From the NCBI RefSeq assembly GCF_900497805.2, contig NW_020948983.1, forward strand, positions 18,715,029 to 18,779,028: a stretch of DNA of 64,000 bases, read 5' to 3'. Within the stretch, counting starts at the first letter, position 1. Every line of letters starts with the position of its first letter. The stretch comes from Vombatus ursinus (lineage: Eukaryota; Chordata; Mammalia; Diprotodontia; Vombatidae). The translations under genes were made by a program, and so were the position numbers. Under the pieces are notes generated by a model. The model made no database searches. It was given only the letters and a program-made list of their open reading frames with translations, and had not been told where the DNA came from. This document shows positions 10,646-25,400 of the stretch, in pieces.

Positions 10646-13381
10646 CTACAAATGCAGAGGGAAAGACTGATCCTGGGCAAGCTTGAAGAATGACTGACTC
10701 CCCCCCGCATAAGCATCAAGGGATCCATACCAAGACACACCACACCCACCCCACTTTTGGCTTCCCCCCTCCAACGGTAGACAGTAAAAATCCTAGGCCA
10801 TGGGTAAAGAGATCAAGTCTATCCCCTGTTTCTTTAGGCCTCAGCTGCCCAAAGGATGAGTGGGTTGAGGTTTGAAAATGCCTCAAGTCCTAACCCCAAC
10901 CACCCTGGGTCCCCAGTTCTTAGGTGACTAGAATACTCACCCAAGTCTGCATAATTCCTCTTGCAGAACTGCCTTCGGCCCCCAAAGCAGAGGTCAAAGG
11001 GCTGTTCACCTGCTCTTCGAAGCTTGTGACCACTCTCGATGGCTGCAAATGCCTCTTCAGCATATCGGTAAGTGACAAAGCCATAGTTGTCACTTAAGGA
11101 GGAAGAGGAGAAAAGAGAGGGTATAAAGAAGATCCTAAGGGACTGTCTCACTAACCTTCATCTCATCACCCCAAAGATAAGAAATACGCTACTTGCTAAC
11201 TTTTGAAATGAGTGGGAGGTATTATCCCCATGTTGCCATCAGGTACCACTCCTAAAGACTTGGAATGTTAGAAATGCAACAGCCTCCTACTCTGCATGAA
11301 AGGGGCCGAGAGTAGGGTTTGGGTGGTGGAGTGTGGAGGATGTTCCCCTCTTCTCCAAAACCAATACTTACCCTTCAAAGCGGAAGTGGATGGTACATTC
11401 TTCAATCTCCCCAAAGACTGAGAACCGGTGTTTCAACTCTGACCGAGTCATGCAGCCTGGAATCTTCCCAATGAAGACCACCCTCCTCTCCTCCTGGATT
11501 CAGGTAGGTAGGCACAGGGGAAAGCAAAGAGGTAAGCCGGGATCTCTTTTCCCCCTTTACCCTTAAGTGAAGGGTTAGTACACTATTAATTACAAACTCA
11601 AAATACACCTTTCTCCCTATGCCACTGCCCTTAACTCACTATTGCACGTTCCTTCTGAAGAATTTTCTGCCTTTGGTAGTGGTCCTGGGAATCATAGTAG
11701 TCGTACCTAAGAGGAGAGGAATTGCAGGCTAGGGCAGGCCAGGCACCTGACCAAGGGGAACTATATGAACCAAGACCTCAAACCTCTGGTTTCACCTCTC
11801 CAGCTTATACTCACACTCACCTCCTTCTCCTATTGCTCCTCCTACGGGGGGATGGAGAACGAGACCGGCTCTGAGAACTGGATGAGGATGAAGAAGGAGA
11901 AGAAGAAGAAGATGACGAGGAAGATCGCCGCCGAGAGGGTCCCCAGGAATCGCAGCTGGACCTAGAAGAGGATCGGGTACTGCGGGAGCAGCGGGACCTG
12001 TACCTGGGGAAATAAGAAGACTCTGTGCCCTCAGTTAACCTTTCATCCCTGTCCTGCCCCTGAGACGTGTTCAATCCAACTTTTCCCATGGTGGATGGGC
12101 AAAAACCTAGATTAAACATCAGAGACCTATTCCAGACTCTTGCCTATACTTTCCCCTGGTCGATCAATCATTCACTAAGTGCCCATTATGCCAGGCAGGT
12201 ATAATGTGCTAGGAGCTATGGATACAAAGAAAAAAATGAAAGTCCCTGTTCTCAAGGAGTTCACATTCTACCAAAGGAGATGATCTCCCCCCCTTCCATT
12301 TTGGTTCCAATTTCCAAACTCCTCCCTCAGGGCTGTTCTGAGGGCAAAACAAGAACAGATGTAGAAGAGTTTTTGTCCTCTCCAAATTAAAAGGAAATCC
12401 AAAGTTTCTTCTAATGCTAACAGGGAAATCAGAAAAGACAGTTGTGGCTTGAAGGCATTTCTACCACATTTCCCTACAGAAAAGGGCATTTTTAATCAGC
12501 ACAGTATCCAGCATATAATAGGTAAAAATGCTTACTGACTCCACTTGCAGCCTTCTGATTCTACTCAGCCAGAGCCTGAGACTCTGCCTAATCAATACCC
12601 CAATTCCCAGGAGGCACTTCCTAAACACTAACTGGCAGGACAACCTAACTTCCTCAACCCACCCAGGTCAGGCTATGTATGAATACAGGTGACACCTCTC
12701 ATATATAGTCCCTTCTCTTCTCTTCCAATACCCTGATGCAGGTCTTTAACTCCCACCTGGCCTATATTGCAACAGCCTTCTGGTAGGTCTCTCTCTGCCT
12801 TAAGTGTCTCCCCATTCAACCATCCTCCATGAAGCTGCCAAAATAATCTTCTTAAAAAAAAAGGGGGGGGGGCAGCTAGGTGGCGCAGTGGATAGAGCAC
12901 CGGCCCTGAGGTCAGGAGGACCTGAGTTCAAATCCGGCCTCAGACCAAAACACTTGACACGTACTAGCTACGTGACCGTGGGCAAGTCACTGAACCCCGA
13001 TTGCCTCACTAAAATAAAAACCAAAAAAAAAACCCACTTCTGACCCACATCACTCCCCTCTTCAAAAAACTCTAGGATCAAACATAAAATGTTCTGCTTC
13101 ACTTTTAAAGCCCTTCATAATCTGGCCCCTTCCTACCTTTCCAGTTCTCACTTTACTCACCTCCATGTACTTTACAATCCAGTAATACTGGCCTCCTTGC
13201 TGTTCCTTGCAAACAATACTCCATCTCCAGACTGGGTCTCCTCCCTCCTAGTTGCTACCTTTTGCCTTCAAGACTAAGTACAAATCCTACCTTCTACAAG
13301 AAGCCTTTCCCAGTCCCTCCAACCCCTGTGCTATTGCCTTCTTCCCTGACATAAACTCCATTTTACCTTTCATATATCTTT

Positions 13382-13430
<49 letters not shown>

Positions 13431-16400
13431 TTGTTTGCATGTTGTCTCCCCTCTTAGAACATGAGTTCTTTGAGGGCATGGACTGTTTTTGCTTTTCTTT
13501 GCATCCCAAACATTTATTTACACAGTGCCTGAAACATAGTAAGCACTTAATAAGTGCTTATTAATTCGACTTGATCTAAAGTGATCCTATACCCAGTGCT
13601 TCAGATGGAAGAGGAAGTTAACCAAGCTCACCTTCGCCACCTCTTGGGTGGTGGGGAGATAGACCTGGACCGGGACCGGGACGGGGAATGAGAATGGGAG
13701 CGGGACCTGGACCTGGATGAGGATGAGGAGGATGAGGAGGAAGATGCCTCACTGGCCCCATTGGAGCAGGAGCGGCTGCTGCGGCCTCGCCACCCATGGC
13801 CTGGGGGGCTGGATGAAGCAATGGCCTTCTGATAGCAGTGCACCGGCTGCTTGACCAAAGGCCCAGGGGGAGTCCTAGTGTCATCATTGCGGCCAGGTGA
13901 AGCCTCTGGGGACAGCAGCACAGAAGGCTGCTGGGCAGGGGTAGAGGCTGGGGCTGGAGGGGCTGCTTCCAGTTCTTCACTAGTCCTATGATCCAGCTGC
14001 TGTTTCTGGCATGTGGCTGGGCATGCTGGCAGGGCAGCTGAAGGGCCCAGAGAAAGGATAGGTTTAATGGTTATATCTTGATGTCGTTTGACATTCCAGC
14101 GGGAACCCAACTCAGGCCCTGAGGCCACTGTAGGGCTTAGGATGCAATAGTCATGGTCCCCAGAGCCCACATGAACGGGGCTAGGTCCTGGGACGCGACC
14201 TCGGAGCCGAGCTGCAGCTGCACGTTTGGCTTCCATGTTTCCCACTGGCTTCTGCACTCTATCTTGGGTAGGGGAATCAGGGGACCCTGGCTTGGCCAGT
14301 AATGAGACTGCAGCCAAAGGTTTCCAGAGCTGATGAGGTGGAGTGGCAGGAGGGGTCAGGCCTGCAGGAAAGAAAGAGAAAATATAAATGATCCCACCCC
14401 CCAAATAACTGCATGACATGTCCAACATGGCTACTTAGCACCAAGCGCTGCAACCCAAAATCGAGGAATTGGATCCTCCCCTCACTCCCATCATTCATAC
14501 CTGCTACGTTGGCCAGCTCTGGGGCTTGTAACCGGTCAAGAGGTCGCTTTTCCTGGGAGTTGTCAACCCTGCTAGGAAGAAATGAGAACCCAGCTAAAGC
14601 CTCATTCCATCTATGTCCCCCTTGAACTGTCTATTCTAGCTATAAGCAGGTATGGATGCAAACAATATCTCTGCCATTCCCTATGTCACCAACTCCTTAT
14701 GGAACAGGTTGCTCCTTTTCTGGGACCCTTGTGAAATGAAGGAAGCAGCCCTCTCTTCAAATGCAATGTCTCAGAGACAAGATAAGTAAAGCAGAATGTT
14801 CTTGGGGAAAGCTGGAAGAATTGGGTAAAGGAGGGAAGTTCGACTCTGGGAAGAGGGGGAAAGAGTTTAAGTCAGGGACTTTTCTTCCCCCAAGTAGCCG
14901 CAAGGGAAGTTACAGGCCAGTCACAGACTTCAATAATTAAAAGTACTCGAGAGAGATGGAAGGAAAGTTGCTGTGGGGATATTTGGGAGCCCAGGTTTCA
15001 CGCTATCTCATTCCCACACTACCCCCTCAGCCAGCCCAAGGAGAAGGAGGTATTCTCTGTAACTCTAAGAAGCAGGGGTTATGGGGCAGCTAGGTGGCAC
15101 AGTGGATGGAGCACCAGCCCTGGATTCAAGAGGACCTGAGTTCAAATCTGGCCTCAGACATATAGCACTTACTAGTTGTGTGACCCTGGGCAAATCACTT
15201 AACCCCATTGCCTAGCCAAAAAAAAAAAAAAAAAAAAGAGCAGAGCAGGGGTTACCTTGGGGGACATGCTCATCCTGACAACCACTACCAACCAAAAACT
15301 GTGGGGTAACCCCACTTCATACTAACCCTGAGTTTCCTATAGCTAAGGTATCAGCAGGTCCCACTGGAATACACTCCTTTTTGACTGCAAAGAAATCAAA
15401 CATTATTAATAGAACAAACAGTTGCTGAAGGTCAGGAATTCCAGATCAGAAAATACTTGAGGGAGAATGGGCTTTCCATCAACACATTCAGTTTATTCCC
15501 ATACTGCTCTTCCTTACTTTGTATCCCTATGCAGAATGCTACCTCTTAGGGGCAGGGCCTAGATCTCCTCCAGGACATAGCCAAGCAAAAGGCCAAAAAC
15601 ACATTACTGAACTAGGGCTGAATTAAAGATGCCTTCAGCAGGGTTCATTGTTGATGGAGTTACGAATCTGGACAATCATTCTGGAAACAATTTAGAATTA
15701 TGCTAAGAAAGTGAATGAAATGTCCATACCCTTTGACCAGCATTGTAAATGTTTGACAACTAGATCTCAAAAACAAAAAACCAAACTGTACACATTTTAA
15801 GTTTAATCTATATGAACTTTTTCTCCATCACTTTCTTAAGTTGAGACTTAATCAACAGAACAATTAAATGAGGTCTTGAATTTAGGGTTTTGCCAGTCTC
15901 CAAAGTAAGTGCTTACACTGAAAATCTAACAAATCACTGAGTCAGTCAGAGCTGGTTCCAGTTTACCCCAACCTTTGACCCAGATATCCTACTGCTAAGC
16001 ATATGCTTCCAAGGAGGTCAAAGAATAAAAAAAAGGTACTATATACACAAAAATGTTTCTAGTAGCACTTTTGTAATACACAAGAACTGGAAACAAAGTA
16101 GACGTTCATTGGTTAAAAAGTGTTAAACAACCTGGTAGGTGAATGTAATGGAAAATTATTGCACTGCAAGGAACAAAGAATAATAACAATACTAAAGAGA
16201 AGCACAGGAAGGTCTGCTGGAAACAATGCAAAGCAAAATAAGAAGAACCAGCAAAACAGTTATCCATCATAATTAAAGATGTAATAATGCACTTCATTTA
16301 AAGAGGCTGTAGGGGCAGCTAGGCAGCACAGTGGATAGAGCACCAATCTTGGTGACCCTGGGCAAGTCACTTAACCCTGACTGCCTCCAAAAGAAATAGA

Positions 16401-19400
16401 AAATAAAGAGGTTGGAGAGCATGAGTAGGAAACATGGCATATAATGTTAGAACTAGGTGATATATTGCCTGGATATGAAAGGCAGGAGAGATACAGTGGG
16501 GGAATATAGATTATGTAAAGACAAAAAGGACCAAGAAAATATTTTTTTCTTTAAAGAAATAAAAATGATCAGAGTTAGATTTTGGGGAAAAAATTAATAC
16601 TGAGAAACACGGAAAAACTTCTATGAACTAATGAAAAGTAAAAGTAAGCAGTACCCACATAATGTTTTATATATAGGCAACAATTTACATTGTTAAATAG
16701 CAACAAAAAAACATCCAGAATGATGTGTAATAAAGAATGACCAAGTTTGCCCCCAAGAGAAGAGAAATGCTCCTGCCCCTCATTTTTGTAAAGGTAAGGA
16801 ATTATGGGTATGGGTATACTGGATATAAAGTCAGACTAAGATGGCGTGGTCAGTTTTGCTCAACGACCCCCTCCCCCTTTTTGATTTTTTGTTATAAGTA
16901 GTGGTTCTCTGGGTAGGGTAAGTACAGAGTCTCATATTTGGAAACGAAGGTGATATAAAAAACAGAAAACAAACAATATTTTTAATAAATTAAGAAAAAA
17001 AGTTTAAAAAAATTAAGAATGTAAAGAATTAAGAATTTAAAGAAATTAAAAAAGAAAATCAATGTAGGCAAACCAAAAAACTTACTCCACTGTACTACCC
17101 ACCCTCCCAAAAAAGAAAAGGGAATTGCTGTTCACCTTCAGACTTCTCAAATTGCTCCAGAAGACTGGATAGGTCAGATGCTTCAATTCCTACAGCAAGA
17201 AAGGGAAAAAAAATGTGTCTAGCTGTACACTGGCTGGGAAGAGACAAGTGTCCACTTCTATTGCCACCACCTCATCGGAGAAGCCCTAAACACTTTCCTT
17301 TTAGAATTCCCTACCAAAAAATGAGAAACCTAATATGGAAGGAAAGGTAAGAATCTCCCTTAACCCGGAGCAGCAGCAGTAGCAGGCCTTCTCCCCACAC
17401 CCCCAGCCCCAACCAGAGAAGAGGCAGGGCAGGAATCTACCTGTTCATGGGCACTCACCAATCTCACTGATAAAAGCTTGTACCACATCCTTAGAACCTT
17501 GGGAGTGTGTGGAAGGCAGAATGTTGAGTCTTCGAAGTCTAGATGGATGGACGCTAGGCATCTTGGCCACTCGGCACTGCTTTGGCACAGACACAGTGGC
17601 ATCTACAGGGACTAAGAGTGACTCACTATGCCCACTCTCCTTGACTTCAGGCTGTGTGTTCCGGGGGGCAGAACCTTCTGACATGGGTTGGCCCTTCTCA
17701 AGCAAGGGCTCCTCAGGAGGAACCCCTTTCTGTCTGGCACCTGGGCTCTCTGGGGTAGCCACTCTGGGTTTCGGTCTAGGGGACAAGGACTTCAAGGGTT
17801 GTTGAGAAGCTGGCCCTTGCTTGACCTCTGCTCTTGAAGGGGCTATCTGAGGGGCTTCCTGGGAAGTTGGCACAAGAGTAGGTGAAGGAACCACAGACAC
17901 TGCACTGGAGGCAGGTATACTACCACAGGTCCCAGTGGAGAAACTATCAGTAGCCTGGGTGGGTGGTGGGATGCTCTGAGCTACTGGAGGAGGTGGTGGT
18001 GGTGGTGGTGGTAATGGGGTTGGGGGCACAGCTGGCCAATAAGGAGGCTGTGGGCCTGGACCCCAGCCCATAGGCCCATAAGAATGATCAGAACCATAAG
18101 CTGTCACTGGGGCAGGAGGTAGGGCCCAAGGCACAGCAGGGGTACTGGGGAGTGGAAAGGCATTGGATGTGCCTGGCACTGGGGGTGGCAAGCAAGGATA
18201 ATTAACAGATGGTGGCACAGAGGGGTAACAGGGCCAGGAAGGCACTGGGGCAAATTGGGTATAGGAATCAGGAGGCCTTGGGAGACAGGGTGGGGGGAGG
18301 GTTGGGAGAAGCAGATCAGGCATTGTCTGCCCACTAGAGGAAAGTGGCACCATGGATGGCATTCCTGGCCCACCTGGAGGGGGTGGCATTGTGGGTGGCA
18401 GAGCTGGAGGCATGGGAATCTTCAGGGGAAGACTCACTGTGGGAGGCACAGCTGGGGGTATGGGCATTGTGGGGTGCACAGATTGCCTCACTAGAGATGT
18501 ATGTTTGACTGGCAATGGGAGGTCAGTCTCAGGGGAAGCCAAGCTGGAGGACACGGAACCTGCAGGCGGCTTGGGGCCTGGCTGCTGGGCTGTCCTCTGC
18601 CTGGCCATGCCAGGAGCAGTGGGCCTTAAAGGTACTTCAAGGCCATGCTGCTCAGCTGTCTTGGAAGGGACAATGAGGCATGGGATCTCTGCTAGCTCCG
18701 TAGGTGTCTCTGGGATGCTGGGCCACTTTCCAGCTGGGGTCTGGGGCTCTGGCACTTGCTCATCTGCTTGGCGCTGCTGCCTTCGCTGCCAATACTCTGA
18801 GAGGCTCAAAGGTCGGGGTTTGGCTTCCTGGGCCCCAGTGTTGGCACTGCATTCTGTCTTTGGGGAGCTCGAGACCCCCTCACTTTGGGGACTGGTGACC
18901 TCAAGGCTTGGCTCTGGGATCTGTGACTGGTCACAATTCCCTGAGGCCAAGGACGTCTCACCACTGCTCGAGCAAAGGGTCGCTGGCTCCCCTTTGGCCA
19001 GGTCAGACTGTTCAATGGGACTCAGTGAGGCACAGTCAGGCTCTGCTGAGTCTGGTTCTCCTAGACTTAACATCTCTTTGGGTTCAGTCACTCTGGCCCG
19101 GGGCTTTCGCCGACCACCGGATGACTGAACCCCTCTGGAGACCCCTTCCAGGGGCTGTTCTGAGGACTGGCTGTCAGGGGTGGATTGGCTTCGTGAAGAG
19201 GACCTGAGCTTTCGAATATAGGTCCTGTCTCCATCTTGATCTGGCACTAACAGAACTTCATTCTTCTTTCTCCGACTCCTGTGGCCCCTTTGGCTTTTCT
19301 GTGTATCTGAAGACACATCTGTAAAGGGTCCTTTGGGGCCATCAACAGATGTTGGCATCACTTCATCACCAGGCAGGACTGTGCATGTTAGCTCCTTCTC

Positions 19401-22400
19401 TTTCCCACCTTCAGTATTGCCTGGGACTGTTCGCTCTTTCTGAAAGGACTGCTCCCCACACATGGGGGTCTCAGCTTCCAGGTCAGACTCTAGCAGCTGC
19501 TGAGTAAGATCAGTCTCCAATTCTCCCATGTTCTGGCCTGGAGGAAGATGGCGCAGGACCACTGGAATCTCTAGAGCCTCACCAGCCATAGACCCTTGGC
19601 CTAGGATCTCCAGAACCATGCCCCCTTCAGCCAGCATCAACTCTTTGGTCTGTTCCTCATGCTCATCCCCAGAAGAGTCCAAACAAACTGTGAGACTTGG
19701 CAAACAGTATGGATGCATGGCCCGTACGAGCTCACTTAGAGAGGAGATGCTTTCCTCTCCAACTGGGGCAGCCTCCTCTTCTTCTTCCTCCTCCGGACAG
19801 GCCAGGTGCATAGGGAAGTCTTCAGTGTTGTCTAGAGACGGGCCCATCGTTGCGACTCTGTCTCTGCCCAGGCTGGCATCTTCTTCCTCCTCTCCATCAC
19901 TGCGCTGCAGGGGGGACAGCTGACCCCATCGGGGCCGGGATCTTGGGGTCTTCCATCCTGGGATCTTTGGGGAAGAGGTCTCTAAGAAGGGAGTTGGTGG
20001 AAGATCCCAGGAGGGATCAGACAGACACATCTCAACCTACATGGGGAGGGGAAAAGTGAACAAGTCAGATGAAGGGGGAAAGGGGAGGTCACTGGAATTG
20101 AGGAGCAATCTCCCAGATCTGGCAGAAAGGGCGTAAGAAGACTCAGGTCACTTATCCTTTGATGGCTTTTGTTATAAGGACACTACCTGGGATCCGCAAG
20201 ACCTGGGAATCTACTTCAAGCTCTGCCAATTACCAGGACTGTGACATTGGGCAAATTACTCTTTCTGGCCAAGTTTTAATTTCTTTCCCAGAAAAATAAG
20301 GGTGTTGTCTAGTGTTAAAAGACCCTTCTGGCTCTGATTCTAAGCCAGATCCTGGTCTTTCCAGACTTGATCAAATGATTTCCCAATGGGCCCGAGGTGC
20401 TCCTCCAATTCACTTTACTCACCCTGCCAATAGTAGGGGTCATAGTGTGTGTCTTGGGTCCCCACTGGTCATCCACATCACTTTCCGGGGATGATCGAGA
20501 AAAACCCAGTAGTTTGTGCAACTAAAGGGGTACAAAGAAAGCCAATCAGTCCCTGGTGGGGGGTGAGGGTGGGGAGAAGTAACAGCAGTAGTCACCAGGG
20601 AACCAATCACTCTAGACCTGTTTTGTTCTGCCACTATAGCTGCCCCCACCCCCACTTCTGTGGTCCATCCCTGCCAAGGACAGATAATGAAGCAATCAAC
20701 TGATATTACTTGGTTCACATTCAGAGACCAGGACCCTCTGGGGACACAGGGCTAAATCTGTGATGAAATGGCCCACAATGAGATTAGACACACAGTCCCA
20801 ACCATTAGCATGTGTTCTAACCATGGAGCAACACACCCAATACCCTGACAGCCCAACACTGACCGAGGTGCTCTCCCGAGGAGATACAAGCAACTCCGAG
20901 TCAGGAATGGTGTCAAAGGGTGACGGATTCTCAGAGTCAGCATTGTCAAGTATCTCAGTGAGGGCTGTGAGCAGAGACACTTCATTCTGGTCGTCCGAGG
21001 TCACCTTGCTCTGCTCCCAAGGAAGAAAGGGACAGAGTTGGTTACAACCAACTAGTCACTGAGAAGGTACAAAGCTGAATGCTCATATGCTACATATTCC
21101 CCAAGTCAATCACTCATGGAATCCAAATGATTCACTTCCCCTGCCTCCCAAGTCAATCCACTCATGAAGGAGTGAATTTTACAGGAACAGATGCAGATGG
21201 GTCTGAGAATACAGACTCCTGGGTTCTATTCCTGCCATTTCTCCTATGTAGCCAGCCACATACCCATTCCTCTATCACCTGGAACCAATAACTATAGACT
21301 CTAGAACTGGGGTTCTGAACCTTTGTAGCATCACTGACCCATCTGGCAAGCTGGTGAAGAACCTTCTTAGAATAATGCTTTTAGATGTGTAAAATACACA
21401 GGATTACAAAGGAAATCAATTATATGGAAATTGTTATCAAAAATTTTTTTAAAACAAGTTCATGGACTACAGAGATTAAGAACCCCTGCTTTACATCTTT
21501 TCCTGCCTCCCTTTATAAAACAGGCCACCCTCCTAAACTCTGAGGTCCATCCTTGCCAAAGACAAATATGAAATAACCACCTGAACTTGCTTGATTAATT
21601 TCCGTAGCATATCCAAAGTACACAAAGCCTCTTACTCCTCCATACTTCCACATGGGCTCTGTCTCCTGGAGCCAGGTGACCAAGGCACAGAAGGGCCAGG
21701 AGGGCAGTGCCATAAGTTTCAAGTCCAGAGTCAAGGAACTTTGGAAACTTCGCAAGCTCCTTCCCAGAGGCTCCTTTTCTATCATAAGGTAATTCCTTCC
21801 AGTCTCTGGCCTCCTGGGTACGTGGAGTTCCTCCTCTCCCCGAAACCACCCCTTCCTGCTCACCTCTCCGACATCGCTTAAGTCTTCAATGATGGAGATG
21901 ATGGAGGCATCCATATAGCTCTGCACGGTCTCCAGCAGGGACTGGTCCTGTAGGAACATTTCTTCTTCATCTCCTGCTTCATCACCTCCGTCCAGGTCAA
22001 ACAGGTCATGCTGGGCCAGGCTAAAGAAGCCAGCCTCCTCTTCCTCCTCCTCTTCCAACAGAACCTGGAAAACAAAAAAGCCAGTTGGCCACGGTCCACC
22101 TATCTCTTCCCCTAGCCATTGTCTTTTTGTCCTTCTGGGCATGAGGAGAAGGGAATAATGGAGCAATGTAGGCAAAAGAGGGGGTGGAGGAAATGCTCTC
22201 ATTGGATAGATCCTGGGACCACTAAGCTAGAGCACAAAGGAGTGGGTGAGAGGCTAGAGGGCAAGGTGGGCCCAAATTATAAATGGCCTCAGAAGTTAGG
22301 ACTTCTTTCTGTAGGTAATTTGGGATCAGTGAAAGATTCTGGGCATGGTCATAACATGATCAGTGATATCTGGATTAGTCTGATGGCCTGCAGAAGATGG

Positions 22401-25400
22401 ATTGGAAGGAGGGACTGAAAGCAGAGGGACCAGTAACTTGGAGCCTCTCCCTTTCCTAACATCTAAAACAAAGTCTACTATTCCCTCAAGACCACCTTTC
22501 CAGGAGACTTTAAGTGGACTCTCCTTTCTCCAAACACCTCCAGCACTCATCAATATATGTTCATTGTGCACTTCAGAACAACTTGTTAGCACATATTACA
22601 TTAACTTTTTACACACTGATGTCCTGGCTCCTAATGGAATTTTTTTGTTGCCCTCCCTCACCACCACCCTCCCACCCCCAACAAAGGGCTGGACACACAG
22701 CAGGCATCAAGGAAGAGGAATAGTGTGGTATAATGGGAAAAGCACTAGACTTGAGATGCACAAGAGGAGGTTTCTACTGTAACTATGCTGTCCTTGGTAA
22801 GCTACTATACCCTCACAAAACTTCAATTTCTTCATCTGTACAATGGGGGATAATACTTGTAATTGTCAACTGAGAGGCATCTCTAAAATGTCATTACTCT
22901 GCGTGATTTGACTCTGAAGGAACTGACATGAAATGACCCCTTGATTCCAGAGCTCACAAAAGAGCCTGAGAAAGGCAGGAAGATCAGTGTGTAGTTTAGA
23001 GGCTTTGGTCTTGACACACCCCAAACTTCCCCGGGAAGGAGCAGACATAGTCCCTGTCAGCCTCATTAGGTAGGAGTCACCAGTCCGGGCCTGCTGTGGG
23101 CGTGGGTGAGGACCATAGTAGGCCACTCCTAAGGGAGTCAGGCTGGGCCAAATGGATGGGCATCTTCTGCCGCTCTGTTTGAGTAGTTGCCAATGCCAGG
23201 GGAAACTAAGCAGATTCTCCCTGCTGGGGTGTTTCATGCCTCCTCATGAGCTCCCTCTACCTACCACCATCACATAGAAGTCGTGTTTCCCCTTCTCTAA
23301 CTGGGGAAGACTAAGTGGCTCTAGAACAAGAGGGAGAAAGGGATGAATATGAGAGATGGAGACTTAAGGGAATGTATAAGGATAGTGTTAAGAGTATCAA
23401 GCATTAGGCACTAAACTCCTCCCAGCCATCTAAAAACCTGTAATTAGGGCTACCTGCTGGATCTTAGGTTGGGATCTCAGCTGGTTCAGCAAATACTCCC
23501 AGGGTGAGTTATATCTGTACCTCACCCACCACCCAGAAAACTTCTGCCACAGCCCCCCAGCCAGCAGATTCCAATCCTAGCACAAATACTCACTTACCCT
23601 CAGATCATTTTGGGTACCTCTGGGCCACAGCCTATCCCAGCCCAGTTCAACTACTTCCTGGACCCATTCCCCTCAATGCCAATAATAGCTCACATTTAAA
23701 AAGTGCTTTAAAGTCTGCAAAGCAGCTTTCTCAAAGGAACCCTGTGAGGTAAGCAATGCAAGTGTTATCAACATTCTACCCAAAAGGAAACGGAGGCTTA
23801 TAAATTCACTGATTTGCCCATCACAGCACTGATAATATGGAGACTCAAACCCATGTTTTCTGACACTTTCCATTATGACAATGGTTCCTCTAAGCAAAGG
23901 AGAAGAAAGTTGGTAATCTAACTAAGCCAACCCCTTCTTCACTTCCCATCTTGTGACTCCCATCAACTTCCACACTGACTAAGCACATAGTACCTGAAGA
24001 ACACCGTTTGAGGTGCTGGGGGGAATATAAAAATTTAATAAAATATTAGCTCTCCCCTCTTGAAGCTCACAGTTTAGTAAATTGCTGTTTATTTGATCCT
24101 AAGGGGCCCCCCGATACCAATTTTTCTTCCCTCTCCCTTCTATTCCCAGTAAAGTAGGAAGGCACCCATCAGCAAGATGTGCTTATGTCAAGAACTAGCT
24201 GTCCTAGGAAAAGAACTGAGAAAAGAGGAAGCACAGTATCACATTAAATACAGGATAAGTACCAAGTCTGTGGGGCCTGAGTTCAAGTTAACAAAACATG
24301 AATCCCCAACCAGCAATGCTGGGTTAAAAAGGACAAAAATTAAAATTGTGCCAACCCTTAAGGAACTTACTTCAGGCCAGTCACTTCTCCAGTTTGCCTC
24401 AGGGGCTCAAAATTACAAGCCCACCCTCCCCAGGAAGAGAGAGGCAAGAGCCACCCCTGCAGATAAAGGATTTGAAAGACAAGAAAACTCCTGACCTAGA
24501 AGGTCCCCAAAGTCCTATAAAGTCCACTAAGGCTGCAAGAGGTTTGAGGAGAGGGAAAGACCAAGTACCTTTTTAGGAGGGGGCCCTTACCTCCAAAGAA
24601 CCAGAGAGATGGCCCTCAGCAGTGGCAGAAAGGGAGTGGAAGAGGGCCAGCAAGTTCCCTCTGTGACCCCCTGAAACTGACACTCACTGGGGGGAGAGGT
24701 CACTTCACTCAGAAACATGCCCATCCCAGAGCAGACACCCGCAGGTGCCTATGCCTCACCCCTGCACCACCCCCAACTGGAGAGAAGACTTCAGGCCTAA
24801 ACCCTCCTCCTTCCTTAAGCCAAGGGCAGTGGGTGCCCCATTCTCCCAGCCCGGGGTAACCCTCTTCCAGCAGGATGGAGCCCAGAATCCTTAAGCACAT
24901 CTGGAAAAACCCTTCTCTCTCGCAGCTGGCTAGAGTAGGCAGCAGGATGAATTTTCTGAGGGGTGGAGGAGGCCTCTCGGGCTACACAGCTCCAGAACCC
25001 CCCTCCCCGCCGCCCCAGCCCTCAGCCCCCGGCCCGCGAAGGGGGGGGCACAAGGCTAGCGTCTAGGGGAGGGACCTGCGAGCCCGACACACCCAGTTCC
25101 AAGCAGCATGGCCTCAGCGCCGGCCCCCGCAGCCGATAAGCCGCCCGGCTACTAGGATGGGGGGGAGGAAGGGGGTGCGGACAGGGGGCCACGTGGACAA
25201 CCCCCCATCCCCCGCCCCACGTGGACTGCGGGCACCCCGGCGGTGTCCCCGAGCCGGGCCCAATCCACGTGGATGCGGGGACTGCAGTGAGGGCTAGAAG
25301 GGGGAGGGCTGGGCGGGGATCAAGTTCTCCCGGGAAAATTGTTCACCCCTCCTTAAACACGCAGACCCCTACGTGGCCAAGAAAAAATCGGGGCTGGGCG

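Larger units (their letters stand above)
12725..13565 (+). mobile_element. L2 LINE 3' portion in PPRC1 intron 9
   Basis: Sense L2: GCAACAGCCTTCTGGTAGGT, AAAGCCCTTCATAATCTGGC and a terminal CATAGTAAGCACTTAATAAG. It is split by a SINE (12868-13032) and carries an internal CA microsatellite. Confidence 0.88.

Noticed and set aside
13384-13427. CRISPR-like regular repeats
   Set aside because: Simple CA microsatellite in a mammalian intron.
13632-14428. 266-codon frame treated as a free-standing gene
   Set aside because: Only the part from 14361 down is coding (PPRC1 exon 9). The upstream residues are intron read-through past a TTTCCTGCAG acceptor.
18352-19128. 258-codon frame on the plus strand inside PPRC1 exon 5
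   Set aside because: It is the antisense of a real, conserved coding exon with biased codons. Its product is unlike any known protein.
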